From assembly GCA_900208305.1 (NCBI GenBank), contig OAPG01000007.1, positions 655,001 through 719,000 on the forward strand: a stretch of 64,000 nucleotides of DNA, written 5' to 3'. The translations under genes and the position numbers were made by a program. Source of the stretch: Melanopsichium pennsylvanicum. Taxonomy: Eukaryota; Basidiomycota; Ustilaginomycetes; Ustilaginales. Position 1 is the stretch's first letter; every line of letters begins with the position of its first letter. The notes beneath the pieces are model-generated. The model worked only from the letters and a program-made list of their open reading frames with translations. It made no database searches and was not told where the DNA came from. This document shows positions 19,999 through 30,985 of the stretch, one piece after another.

Positions 19999-22900
19999 GG
20001 TATTGTTGATGGCACCGATGTGCAGTCAAGCGTGAAACAAATGGATCGTATGCTCTGGATTAGGTTGCGAGGACCTAACGTAGGTCTCGGCGGGGCGCAA
20101 CTTAGCCGAATCAGAATATGATAGCTACACCGCCCGGAGCTCGTGGCGGATGAATGGAGAAGGTAGCAATACTTGCGGATCTGCTTGTCTGAGGCAGCTA
20201 CTTTATCACGGTGTTGAGACTATCGGCTGACGTTGATGGTTGTTGATGATGGTGTTGGTGACAAAGCTTAACTTGTTCTTCTGGTCTGCTCGTCAAGGCT
20301 GAGTCGCGAAGTGACACGTTTAATCGACTGTTGCACTGCTGCGCCATTCGACTGCTCGACACTGAAAATTGCGGACCACTTTGGCTCATTTACGCGGCCG
20401 CGACGCGTTCCCTCATCCAACGGCGAGAGCATCGTCGGAGTCAAACTCAAGACCAACACCTCAACTCGCGCGAGAATTCAACGCAATTCTCTCGCAGCAT
20501 CTGTTATTGTACACGCTCTAACAATTTGCTGGAACCCGATCGGAACCATCTTTCCTCTTTGTCGTCCACTGCTTAGAGCAGATCTGCTGGGTGCAACTTC
20601 TCGAGCACGCAGCACCGACCCTTCGCAAAGTCGATACGGTAAGCAGTGCTAAGTACTTCTGTCGGAAAAACTTCCATGTTAATCCCGTTCGTTGTTGCTG
20701 GGACTCATTTCGTGTTCACTGAATCTTTACTGAAAACGCTGTAAGAGAGACGTCGGCAGGAATGGTAAGGCCATAATGTCTATTCAACGCAGGATCATAA
20801 GGCGAATGTCCAGTGTATTGTTCTGCCATCCTGAACTTGACTTGGCCGCACCAAAGAGCTACGCGTGGAAGGGACTCATTCAACGGCCGTTGAACAACCC
20901 GTACGGGCCAAAAAGAGAAGTCTCTCGAGCCGGTCAATTCACCTGGTACCGCTCAAGGGCGGAGAAAACAGGACTGCCAAGGGAAATGGGAGTTTCGCGC
21001 TGATCATTGCTCATTTTTACCGCTACCTAAAGCGGATGAACAGCTGAGAAGATCGACAGGTGATTTGAACATCTGGCACCTCGACTCCAGATCTGCACGG
21101 CACACGAGCGCAAAAGTTTCCATGCGCCTCGGGCTATTTTCAACCTCCGCACGACCAATGCCCCTCTAATTGAAGTGTGTTTGAGGAAATCCTTGGCTCT
21201 TTCAGCCGCTGGTATACACACTCCATGCTGCTCATGCTGATGGCCAAAGCCGTCCGATCTCAGGTAGCTTGGGGCCAATGTTGAAATTTGCTACTAGACA
21301 TGAGCTCGACTATGCTGGTACACTGTTGGACAGCACCCCGGAAACTAAAACACCATAAAATTATTGTAATACGTAATACAAACGTCAGGTGTCACCGACA
21401 GCTCCCGCACAGTGGACCTGCTTCTAGCCTGCTGTCATTGGTCGGAGCGAACGCAGAAGAGACGCTCTTTCAATATTCAAGATATGATAGCAAGGCCTCA
21501 AAAGAACCTTCCCTACCTAACCGAGAGCCGAGCTCGAAGCTACAACCGACCAGGACAGAGCCTTGGCCGCTTCAGCAAAAGCAACACCAACTCAATCGCC
21601 TCGCCATTCAGGTAGTCTCAACCGAGCCGCGAGAAAAGCGCCGAAATGTGATGAAAGCCTGGTTGGAGTCGACAGCTTCCGAACGCTTGCCATTGTGCTG
21701 ATTCAATCGCGAGTGTATCTTACAGAGGCGTGGGAAGTAGATGATGCCAATTCTCATGCACATCGTGGGTAGGCACGATAAGGCCATTGAAACATGAGCA
21801 ACGGCAAGATTTTTTGTGTGCTCGATGGGTCTCCCAAACAAACCAAAGATTATCGACAATACAGGCTGCAAGCCTGAATCGAGACAGGAAGACATTTTTC
21901 ATCTCCGCACGACGGCAATTCTGGGCGGTCCTTCAGAAACAGGGGCTCAAGGTGAGAAGCTGAGTGAATTGTTGATGCAGAGATTTACCCTCAGACAGCG
22001 AGAGATAAGCATTCTTGTGTTGTTGACTCGAGACTTTTACGTCGCACGTCTTCGTTGGTGGCAAGACTACTCGTATTCAGATCACATTCACCAGGCCTAA
22101 TGCCTGAGGCCATTGTAATTGAATGGTCGCACACTGGAGCTCTGCAATCATTGTCACCGCCTAAGGGTAGAGCAATACACGCACTCATCTTGAGCGGGAC
22201 GAAAACACGCAGCCGAACAAGTCAGAGAAGAGGGCGTTGGCTGCCCTTTGGAGCCTTTGGAGCCTGGTAGAGCCAGGGCTATTCATGAGTGGTTGCAGCA
22301 AGGCTGCTGTCGGAATCCAAACACACTTTCTTCATCTTTGGCCTAGGCTAAGCCTTTCCTCTCAGCCTCATCTGCCTCGCGCTCAGTTGCCGAGTCCGAA
22401 TGCTACTTTTGAGAACTAATTTTTCTTTCCTCAGAAGCTTCGGTCTTCCCCAGTCTTGGTCGGTATTTCTCTTTGACTGCGGTGCTGGGGCAGCTCCCTA
22501 TTGCTAGAGCGGAGGAGAAGCGGGGCAAGTGCGGTGAACCCCGCCGGCCGCCTGAAGATTAGCGTTTAACAGTATACGGTACTGTAAGTTTCACGTACTT
22601 TACTGTACAGTATAGTGTAATCTGTTGACAGAAATGAAGTGGGAACCAGCTAACATGCGGAAAAAAAAGAAGTGATGAGAAGATCCGGTCGCATCCTTGA
22701 GCAAAGCCCAACGAGACGTTTCAGAGAGTGAGAGTCTTCCCATAAGCACACATCCGCGATTCGAAAGCGTTGTTGACGGTGGCTTTCCTGTATATTTACG
22801 TGTAATCAGTCTGGCACTCTGGGTGTCTGATAACCGTTCCTCCTGTCCTGGCTTGGTCTTGACCACATACAGATATTGGGACCCATGGCACATTTTTAAG

Positions 22901-24950
22901 CAGTACTTTCTCTCAACTCGCGCTGCTGATTCTAGGAGGAAAGGGGATCGGGCAATCTCAAAACCCCAATTGATCGAGGTCGCTCACGCATCGCGGGTGT
23001 CTGAGCATACCTTTGATAACATTTTCTGCTTGCCTTCATGCACAGCCGGGCCAGCCATACTTTTGAACCTGCTTCAATCAGATTGGACTTGGCGTTCTCT
23101 CACGCACGGGACGTTCATCGCCAAGCCACGTACCTTTTTGCAGTGACATTTAATCTCCTTCTGTGCCTCAGCACATCTCAAGTCACCCTTTATTATCCTG
23201 CTCCTGCAGCAAAGCTCTCGTGAATCACTCTTGACGCTGAGCGGGACTTTTTACGCGGGAACCAAGAGACATATCATGGTTCCTTAGACGTTAGGTAGGT
23301 CCGAAAGCCGAACCTTGAATGGTAAAGATCCAGTATGATCGTGCAAATTTTGCCCTGGAGCTCCGCTTCCAACACACCCAATTCCTGGAGCGTTAAAGAA
23401 GCTCGAAGGATGTGACACACAAGCAACATGTCCACTCTGATCAGAACCTGGATATTCTTGTCAAAACATCAGGCCCAGCCTGCCCGTGGCCGCAAATTCG
23501 ATAAGCGCAAAACGGACCCTACGTGAAGGACGTTTGGTCTCAAGCAAGCGGTTCGAATACATTTCGTGTCACATCTTCAGAACCACCTTAAGCCAAGCTG
23601 CATTTGATTAAATCTTATGATTTTCCTTCATACTGCGCGTCAACCTCTTGCGGCTACCCTTTCGATGCCCCACCGTACAGGCTTGACTCTGGGTCCAGAT
23701 TGCCATACGGTCTTGGCGACGTTGTGAGCACAATTCCCACGAATACTGACAGAGCAATCCGAAGTGAACTTTTTCGGGGATCATGAGATCCTATCTCTTG
23801 TGTTGTGGCCTTATCCAGAGCCGTTGCGTACTGTGAAATTGGGGGCAACATCAGTCCGCAAAGCACTGCTTTGGGCTTGGAGGAAGATGGCTAGTCTGCC
23901 TAATTGAACAAGAACAGTAAGTGGCAATTATGGCAGCCAGGACATGCAAGCCACTGTAGCTTACGGGATTCATCTTGTACACATTGCTGTCGGCCTGTGT
24001 TTATGCGTTTAATTTACAGTAAAGTAGATCTTTGCTCTCTAATTTCCAATAATTTCGCATGTGTCCTGTTAATTAATGGTCCGCGATTCTTTTGGTTACA
24101 ATGGCACTTTCCTCTTCCGGCAAGTAATGATAAACACGCCAAAAGGGTATATTATTAAATTTAAGATTCAAAACAAAACCCGAAACTCTCTTTTTCTGGT
24201 TGTGGCTTTTTCCACTGAGCCCGGACCAGCTGCCCGAACGACAGCATTGTGCATCAACTTTTGGCAAAACACCACTTTGATATGGTCTGCGCTGCAGTGG
24301 TGGATAATCTTGATTCCCTTCTTCTCCTGCTGGATGACTGACATCTCGCTGCCCACGTTGTCTTTCCCTGCACTGCGACGATAATCGAACTTGCCCAAGT
24401 GAGCGTCCGGAGTTGGAAATCATCTTGGTTGCAATCGCAGGAAGCGCGCTCGCGAATGGTGCCTATTGACGATCATGGTTGTGCTGAACTCTACCAAAAC
24501 TTTGTTCCTCAGCTTCAAAGCGAGACTGCCAAGAACATTCGCTCGGATAGACTCGAAGCGCAAACCGCCGAATCCTTCCCGCTCTATGTGTGCAACGCAT
24601 GGTCAGGAAAAACACCCGGCTTGTCGCCCGAACACGTTGCAGCACCTGGAGATCATAGGCCTTGAGTTTGCGAACAAGATCCGCTGAATCGATGTTTTGA
24701 CGGACGACTATCTTGTGTACAAGGTCTCACTATACCAAAGTCAGAGATCGCCAAGCTTCGACAGACTTGACGTGAGAAGGCGTGTTTATCTTTCCAAACC
24801 CGCTGGTCGAGACATGAGCTGAGCGTCAGGACTGACGGAGTTGGAGTAGCCATTGAGCTAGTTCTCCTATTATGCGTTCGAGGATGGTGTCGCCCTCCGA
24901 CGGTAACCACCTGTCCAGATTAGTCCAAGCATATCAAAGACGTGAGACAG
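19999..24950. other. Five-kilobase region without a supportable gene
   Basis: Frames here are short (at most about 150 codons), overlap one another on both strands and show no recognisable domain. The first few hundred bases are presumably the RPA70 promoter; the last few hundred belong to the secreted-protein gene. Near 22566-22622 there is a cluster of ACAGTA/TACTGT palindromes. Small intron-rich genes, non-coding RNAs or old repeat remnants could be hidden here. I see no tRNA, rRNA or transposon domain. Confidence 0.5.
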
Positions 24951-24960
24951 GATATATAGA
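24951..24960 (+). promoter_or_regulatory. TATA box of the Cys-rich secreted protein gene
   Basis: A GATATATAGA element lies about 130 bases before the ATG and is followed by a pyrimidine-rich leader. That is the arrangement of a strong, regulated fungal promoter. Confidence 0.5.
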
Positions 24961-25087
24961 CCCTTCGCGAATCTCCTCATCATATTCTCCCACCGTCAAG
25001 CAATCTCTCTCCACTCTCTTTCCATACTCCCTCCCTACTCCCCCCTTTTCCTTTGGACGCAGCCGTCTTCCCAAGATATCTATAACA

Positions 25088-25858
25088 ATGCGAACTTCTA
25101 TCCGCGCCGCTTTCCTTGTTGCCGCAGCCGCCCTTGTGGCCCTCCAGGTTGCTCAGCCCGTTTCGGGTCACCTCGTCGACCGTGAGGTTTTCGAGAACGT
25201 CACCCCTACTCTTTACGACTACTCTCGTCGTGATGCGGCTGCCACCCCTATCTCCTCCTCCACCGCCTCCGCCCCCACTGCCACCGCCACCGCCGGAAGC
25301 GGTTGCAGTTCAAACAGCGACTGTGCTTCTGGCTCTTGCGATCAGGGCAAGTGTGTTCCCAAGACCGGTACCGGACAGAACAACTCTTTCTGCACCGCTG
25401 ACACGCAGTGCAAGTCGTCTTCCTACTGCTACCGTGGCTCTTGCCAGGACATCAAGCAGGACGGTGCTCACTGCTACAAGGACTCCGGTTGCGTGAGCGG
25501 TAACTGCATCAACAAGAGGTGTATCGCCGCCGCTTCCCAGACCAACGGTAGCCGCTGCACCAAGTCCACCCAGTGCGTCAGCGGCTCTTTCTGCTCCAAC
25601 TCTAAGTGCGAGACCATCAAGGCTTCCGGCGCTTACTGCTACAAGAACCAGGGCTGCACTTCGGGTATTTGCACAAACAACAAGTGCTCTTCCAAGGGTC
25701 TTGCTAAGCTTGGTCAGTACTGTCAATCTCACAACAAGTGCATCTCCAACTTCTGCTACAAGTCTGCTTGCCGTGCCAAGCGTGAGCGCGGCCGCACTTG
25801 CCACATGAACGAGACTTGCATCAGCAACAAGTGCCGTAAGAACAAGACTTGTGCTTAA
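25088..25858 (+). CDS. Secreted cysteine-rich repeat protein, effector candidate
   Basis: 256 residues from the ATG at 25088; the frame is open further upstream, but this ATG is the one followed by a signal peptide and preceded by a TATA box and leader. Residues 1-27 form a clear signal peptide (Ala/Leu/Val core ending QPVSG). A dibasic SRRD site near residue 50 could be a Kex2-type cut. A Ser/Thr/Ala-rich stretch follows, then about ten Cys-rich units of the form CxxxxxCxSGxCxxxxC that alternate to the C terminus. They are likely all disulfide-bonded. The protein should be extracellular. In smut fungi such proteins are often effectors or wall-associated, but nothing in the sequence proves that. 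Confidence 0.88.
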   Translation: MRTSIRAAFLVAAAALVALQVAQPVSGHLVDREVFENVTPTLYDYSRRDAAATPISSSTASAPTATATAGSGCSSNSDCASGSCDQGKCVPKTGTGQNNSFCTADTQCKSSSYCYRGSCQDIKQDGAHCYKDSGCVSGNCINKRCIAAASQTNGSRCTKSTQCVSGSFCSNSKCETIKASGAYCYKNQGCTSGICTNNKCSSKGLAKLGQYCQSHNKCISNFCYKSACRAKRERGRTCHMNETCISNKCRKNKTCA

Positions 25859-27129
25859 AGCATATCCTCGCTATCAGCTAGATCGCACTAGGCCTACACT
25901 CCTATACCTTACCTCTCCACCCTCTTCCCCCTCCCAATTCGCCAGAACCGTCGTTGTCACGGTCGTACCTTTCCCTTCTATATTACCAACATAGTCTTGG
26001 GAATTCAGTCATCAATTCCGCCATCGTCTAATAGAATTTCTTGTTTTGATTGGCTGCATTGCTTCTCTCCTCTTTCGCTACTACTCGAAGTTATCATTTG
26101 ATTGTTGTTCCTGTTCGTTTCTATTAAGGCTACATATTGCGATGCAACAATTTTGGTGGCTTTGCATTTATAAGGTTTGAATCTACAAATCTTGCTCACT
26201 TACCTGCTATGCATTTGTGAGTCTGAGTTGGTTTGCACGTCCTGAAGTGTGGGCAGAGCTTTTCAGAAATCAGACATAGATCGAGATCAGATCCGAATTA
26301 GGCAAGCTGAGCAAGTTCTACAACGCGGTGATTTTTTTTTTTTAAAAAATGCGGTTCAAGGTCCACTCTTTGTCGAATTCGATGCTTGTGGTGGGAGCTA
26401 CAGTAACTTAAGTGAAACTCTCATCCTACTATTCAACCCATGTCAATTTTCGATCTGAATCTACTGTATCTGATGATGACCTCGTTGGAGCACCGAGATC
26501 CCGCGTGTATATTGTTAGATGTCCAATACTGCAACCCGAAGTATTGAACTGAAAATGTGCCCGAATCAACGTTAAGATCTCTGCAGAATGCATGCAAATC
26601 GGTCGGCGGAGTTTGACAGCTCTCCCCTTTTTTTTTCTTTTTTTTTTCCTCCCAAACAGCAACGCATCAAAGTTTCTAACCTCGTCAACGCACGAAACCA
26701 GTCCAAAACGCACAAGTTCAATTCCCCAAAAATGTTCACAGACAGGTCAAGAAAACATTTCCAAAAAAGATACGAAGCATACTTTTCAGTCGGACTCTCA
26801 CCAAATCCTTATTTAACTAATTATCCGTGCTGACTGACGGATAAAGCTCATACCCGCTAAAAATGTGCCCGCATCTGGCACAACCGGGTTTTGCATCGGG
26901 CAAGATCTGGCAATCGAAGCTCTCCTTGAACGTGCCCATTTGGACATGGCTTGCCTAACATGCTTGAAAATCTAAATGAAAAATGAGTTTGAACAGGTAC
27001 GATATGTACGGTATATGGTTGAGTGCAAATAAAATCAAAATGTAGCAATCTGAAACGAGTGTAGATAGAGACAAACAAAAGTGGTCCAAGGAATTGCTCG
27101 ATATGACATCCAGGCCCCAGACTCGTCTC
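25859..27129. other. Intergenic, no gene seen
   Basis: 3' flank of the secreted-protein gene and 3' flank of the mannosyltransferase. It contains a T-run then A-run near 26332-26348 and a T-rich stretch near 26626-26648. No protein frame is convincing. Confidence 0.45.
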
Positions 27130-28938
27130 TCAATCCTTCTTGTTGTTATTCTTTCCATCGACCTTTTTTGTATTCGCCTTAAGCTGCGGAATGGGAGCGT
27201 AGTACTTCAGAACAGGCTGATGTTTGTTGAACGCGCTGTGTGCGATCTCGATTGCTTTCGACAAAGTCGATGGAATCACCGTACCCTTGAGCCTGTTCAA
27301 CGTCGCTCCATACAAGCAGTTGTCCGATCCCTCTTGGTCCTCCTCTATTGTGGTGTAAGGTGGGACATTTCGCGCGTAGACGTTCGGTGTGTAGTATGTC
27401 TCTTCCGTTTGACCCGGCACAAGATATCCGCCATGGAACCAGAATGGTTTCTCACCAGCAGCGTTCTCCTTCAGCTTCCCGTTCCCGCCTTTGATCTTCT
27501 TTGCCTTCTTACCGCTCTGCAACTGGAAGAGCGAGAAGTATTTTCTTGAGAGCTTCTGCTGTGCTGCTTTTGGTGACAAGAATTGAATTGTTCGCGGAGA
27601 GCAGAGGAGGGGAGAGTGATCATCCCACTCGCCATCGAATCTGCCGATCGCACCTGGCCATGTGTTTTCAAACGCGAAAGCGATATCAGAAAGCTCAAAA
27701 GCCAACCAGAGACCTTCGTTCATCATCTTGGGGAAAGCACCCCAGAACATGGCTCTGACCATCTTGCGGCGCATCCACGCATTCATGAACAGTGCTGCTA
27801 GCACGCCTGGCCTAGACTTGTCCAGGACGACGACGTCCATATCCATTCTCGATCCGATGGTGTGGCTGAAGAATTGACTGTCAGCAAGCTGCTTAGAGGG
27901 TACACCTTGGTCGATCTGGCGCTTGAGAAAAGAGACAAGGTACTGAGAAGCACGGTCAACCGGTTTCGCCTTTGAGCGGAAGAATAGCGTGCCGGTTGAT
28001 GCAAAGCTTGGATGAGAGAAGAGCTCGGATGGATTCTGAAGGAAGACGACTTGAGGATCGACGATGATGATCTCTTGGAAAGAAGATGCGAGGAGGGCGA
28101 GCGATTGGCGTTCCCAGGTCTCCTTGAGGCCTGGGTAGTGTCCGGCGTCATCTTCTAGTTCGGCGGTGAAGAGCGGCAACGCATCGATGTCAATCACAGA
28201 GACGCGCCCGAGTGATTTGAACATATCCACGAGGGCCGATGGGAGCTCGTCGTCGGTGTGATGGTAGATCTCTACCGGTAAAAGACATCCGTGAAGCTCG
28301 CGGAGGACTGTAATGGTCTGGATCGCTGCCAAAGCGGTGTATCGAGACACGCTCATGACGATACCTTTGCGCTTTCCTCCTCGTGTCTCATCTTCGAGCT
28401 GTGCGGCTTCAAGCAAAGCGGAAGTCTGATTAGCGGAGAGAGCTCCGGACTTTTTCAGCTGCGCATTGACTTTCGCCTCCACGCTACCCGCCACAGCACC
28501 CGCCGCTGCCTGCTGCTTCTTAGTTCGAACAGGAGCGACGTGCATCGCCTGTCTGCGAATTTGCGCAGCACCAGGAGCGAAGCTCCACATCCTCTCTTCG
28601 AGCCTTTCCAGCCTTCCAATCTGGTGTGTTCTCGCCAGCTCGGCATATGCGTGGGCACGGAATCCCATTTCTGCAAATCCGTATCGCTCGTCGACCTCGA
28701 CGGGGTGTGTGAGAACGTAATCAGTCCATATTTCGTGAGCTGCGGCGTCGAGAGCTCGCACATGCATACCGAACATGGGCGAGAGAGAAGGTCGGACCTG
28801 GACTGCTAGTCGCATGAGCAATACGACAAGAAAGAAAAAGCAGAATGCCTTGATCTTGCCGACATTGGCACGAAGACGAACACTCCATGATTTGCCACTC
28901 TGGGCTCCGAGAAAGCTGGAGAAGTTTACAACCACCAT
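27130..28938 (-). CDS. MNN1-type alpha-1,3-mannosyltransferase homologue lacking DxD
   Basis: 602 residues from the ATG at 28938; the upstream extension opens only with TTG. It is a type II membrane protein with a short cytosolic tail, one transmembrane segment (about 33-50, CFFFLVVLLM) and a luminal domain expected in the Golgi. Blocks shared with the paralogue at 30986-33376 include THPV...GFAEMGFR, GIVMSV and GTLFF. Where the paralogue has the metal-binding DAD, this protein reads IIIVDPQVVFLQNP (D294-P295-Q296). The second acidic residue is absent, so catalysis is doubtful and it may be a pseudo-enzyme or have altered donor use. It is divergent from its paralogue, with about 2 kb between starts. 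Family call is strong; activity is uncertain. Confidence 0.85.
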   Translation of the reverse strand: MVVVNFSSFLGAQSGKSWSVRLRANVGKIKAFCFFFLVVLLMRLAVQVRPSLSPMFGMHVRALDAAAHEIWTDYVLTHPVEVDERYGFAEMGFRAHAYAELARTHQIGRLERLEERMWSFAPGAAQIRRQAMHVAPVRTKKQQAAAGAVAGSVEAKVNAQLKKSGALSANQTSALLEAAQLEDETRGGKRKGIVMSVSRYTALAAIQTITVLRELHGCLLPVEIYHHTDDELPSALVDMFKSLGRVSVIDIDALPLFTAELEDDAGHYPGLKETWERQSLALLASSFQEIIIVDPQVVFLQNPSELFSHPSFASTGTLFFRSKAKPVDRASQYLVSFLKRQIDQGVPSKQLADSQFFSHTIGSRMDMDVVVLDKSRPGVLAALFMNAWMRRKMVRAMFWGAFPKMMNEGLWLAFELSDIAFAFENTWPGAIGRFDGEWDDHSPLLCSPRTIQFLSPKAAQQKLSRKYFSLFQLQSGKKAKKIKGGNGKLKENAAGEKPFWFHGGYLVPGQTEETYYTPNVYARNVPPYTTIEEDQEGSDNCLYGATLNRLKGTVIPSTLSKAIEIAHSAFNKHQPVLKYYAPIPQLKANTKKVDGKNNNKKD

Positions 28939-30985
28939 ATTTGTAAATGATCGTATATGCTTGCAGAACTGGGAAAGGTGGTATCTATGCTTTGCTAATT
29001 GGCGAAGGGTGGGCCCCGTCTGCGAGACAGGTTGGTCGTCGTGACCTAGCGTCTGAGTGTGATGGGAATGGAGCAAGAGGAGGGTTGACAGTACGATGCT
29101 TGGTAAGCGCCTCCTCGTCTAGTGCATGAGGAGCTTGTGAATGGTGATGAAGGAGGAGAAGGAGCAAAAGGCAATGGTGAGCAAGACTCGAAGAGGATCT
29201 TGGTGGTTGTTGGATAAGTTTCAGGAAAAAAGCGCGCAGCAGCTAGCGGACACTGAAATTCCAAGCAGTGATAACAGAAGCGAGAAGGAACACGGGGAGG
29301 CAACACGGGGAGGCAACACGGGAGGCAACACGCAAAGTAACATCAGAGCGAGAACAACACATGCTAGAAGAATAAGGGTCTTCAAGTACCGAACAAGCGG
29401 TCGGTGAGTTGAAATTAGCCAAGATGTGCGTTTCTCTCTGCCATTTGCAGGATAAATTGAGAGACACAAAAAGAAAAGGGTAAGTTAGAGCGAAAGAAAA
29501 AAAGGGGGGAGACGCCGAGCCCAGCCCAAATTTGCTGAGCATGATCCAGTGTAACGCCGAGCGAGACAATCGAAGGTTTCTCCTCATTCCCTCTCTGCAT
29601 TAACCTCTGGTCTTTGGCTCGCCTGAAGCTGAGCATCGAGCCTTGTACTCTACGTGTGACCTTTTTTTGCGATGAGACTTGAGCAGCTGTCCAAGCGCTA
29701 TATGGGCTCATGGTGCTCTTGCTCGCACATGTTCTCAAGTCAGCGGCTTTCTTTCGCAGCATGAAATAACTTTGGCTGAAACATATCTTGGTTGCGTCAT
29801 TTCTCAATCCATATCATTGTGAAAGCGGCCACACTTTGAATGCGTGGAGAGAGAGACATGGTCGCCATTGTTGTGGTTCCGAATTGTCGAACGCAGAAAA
29901 GAGCAATGCACAAGTGTCGATGGGACAAGTAGTCGCAGCTTGTTGCATATTTGAGTGCAGTCAGCTTCTCTTTGACTTCGGCCTCGAACAGTAGAGTAAG
30001 GCCTTGGCGATCATCGTGGCTCGCTTGACGATTCCGGTCCGATGTATCGAGTTTCCATCATTCTGAGCCACACCTATCGCTAACTTCGTAGCTAAATGTT
30101 AAGCCAATTTCAAGGGGAACGATATTGAAAATAAATAAATAAACCCATTTCTTCACTTTACAGTACAATCAAGCCCTTCTAACGCTTTTTTTCCCACTCG
30201 GAGTTGAAAGTGGCCTTAACTACTCGCTCTCAATTTGGGTTGCAAGGCTAATTTGGTAATTTAGAAATCATGCACTTCGGTCTTGATCACAGCCCTTGTT
30301 TTTAGAGTTTCGTGCTGTCCAGATGAGCAAAAATCTAAGGCTCAGACCAATCCAAACATGTCCCAACACGACGACGAGAGTATGTATGGTCTTGGCGAGA
30401 AAGCTAGGTCGAAACAGATTAAACGCGATAGGCGATGTGGACAACAGGATGGCTCGCGTGGCCTTCCCGTGCCTCTTCCCGTATTGCAGTTCTGTCAACT
30501 TATCTCAGGTCGTTTGAAAGTAACACAAAAGTTTGAGCCGTGTCCCATTGACACGCATCGCTATCCCTGATCTCTGTCTTTCGTGGATCACAACCTCGGC
30601 GGCAGTGATTACGAACCTTGGTTTTGCCTCTCCGACCGTGCTAACTTGTCCTCTTCCCTTGAACCATTTCTGATCACTACCCATCCCTAGAATCTTTTAC
30701 GCCCTTTGAGAACGCCTGGCCCTTCTCTGTATTCTTTACGGTATCTTCATCCTCAACTTCTTCTGTCCGTCTTCCCTGCCGCACATCGCGCCATCCTGAG
30801 CTATAGCAAGCCAATACTTCCAGGCGTCTTTTACAATACCATCTGTCCTGGGATCCGGGATTGATATCACCTTACCTACACCTGGCAAGGCAGCTTCAAG
30901 ATCAAAAGCATCACTCTGCAGAAACATTAGCGGGACTTGATCAGACACAAATTATCGACGAGCGTAGAAGATTGCTCCCCGCACT
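28939..30985. other. Divergent intergenic region between the two mannosyltransferase genes
   Basis: About 2 kb that must contain both promoters. A short tandem array of 12-13-bp units (ACACGGGGAGGCA, three copies) lies at about 29290-29327. No gene, tRNA or repeat of known type is seen. Confidence 0.45.

Noticed and set aside
23530..23570. Possible tRNA because of GGTTCGAATAC (B-box-like)
   Set aside because: No cloverleaf, acceptor stem or matching A box can be formed around it.
28939..29076. N-terminal extension of the minus-strand mannosyltransferase by 46 residues
   Set aside because: It would start with TTG, and starting at the ATG at 28938 gives the expected type II topology.
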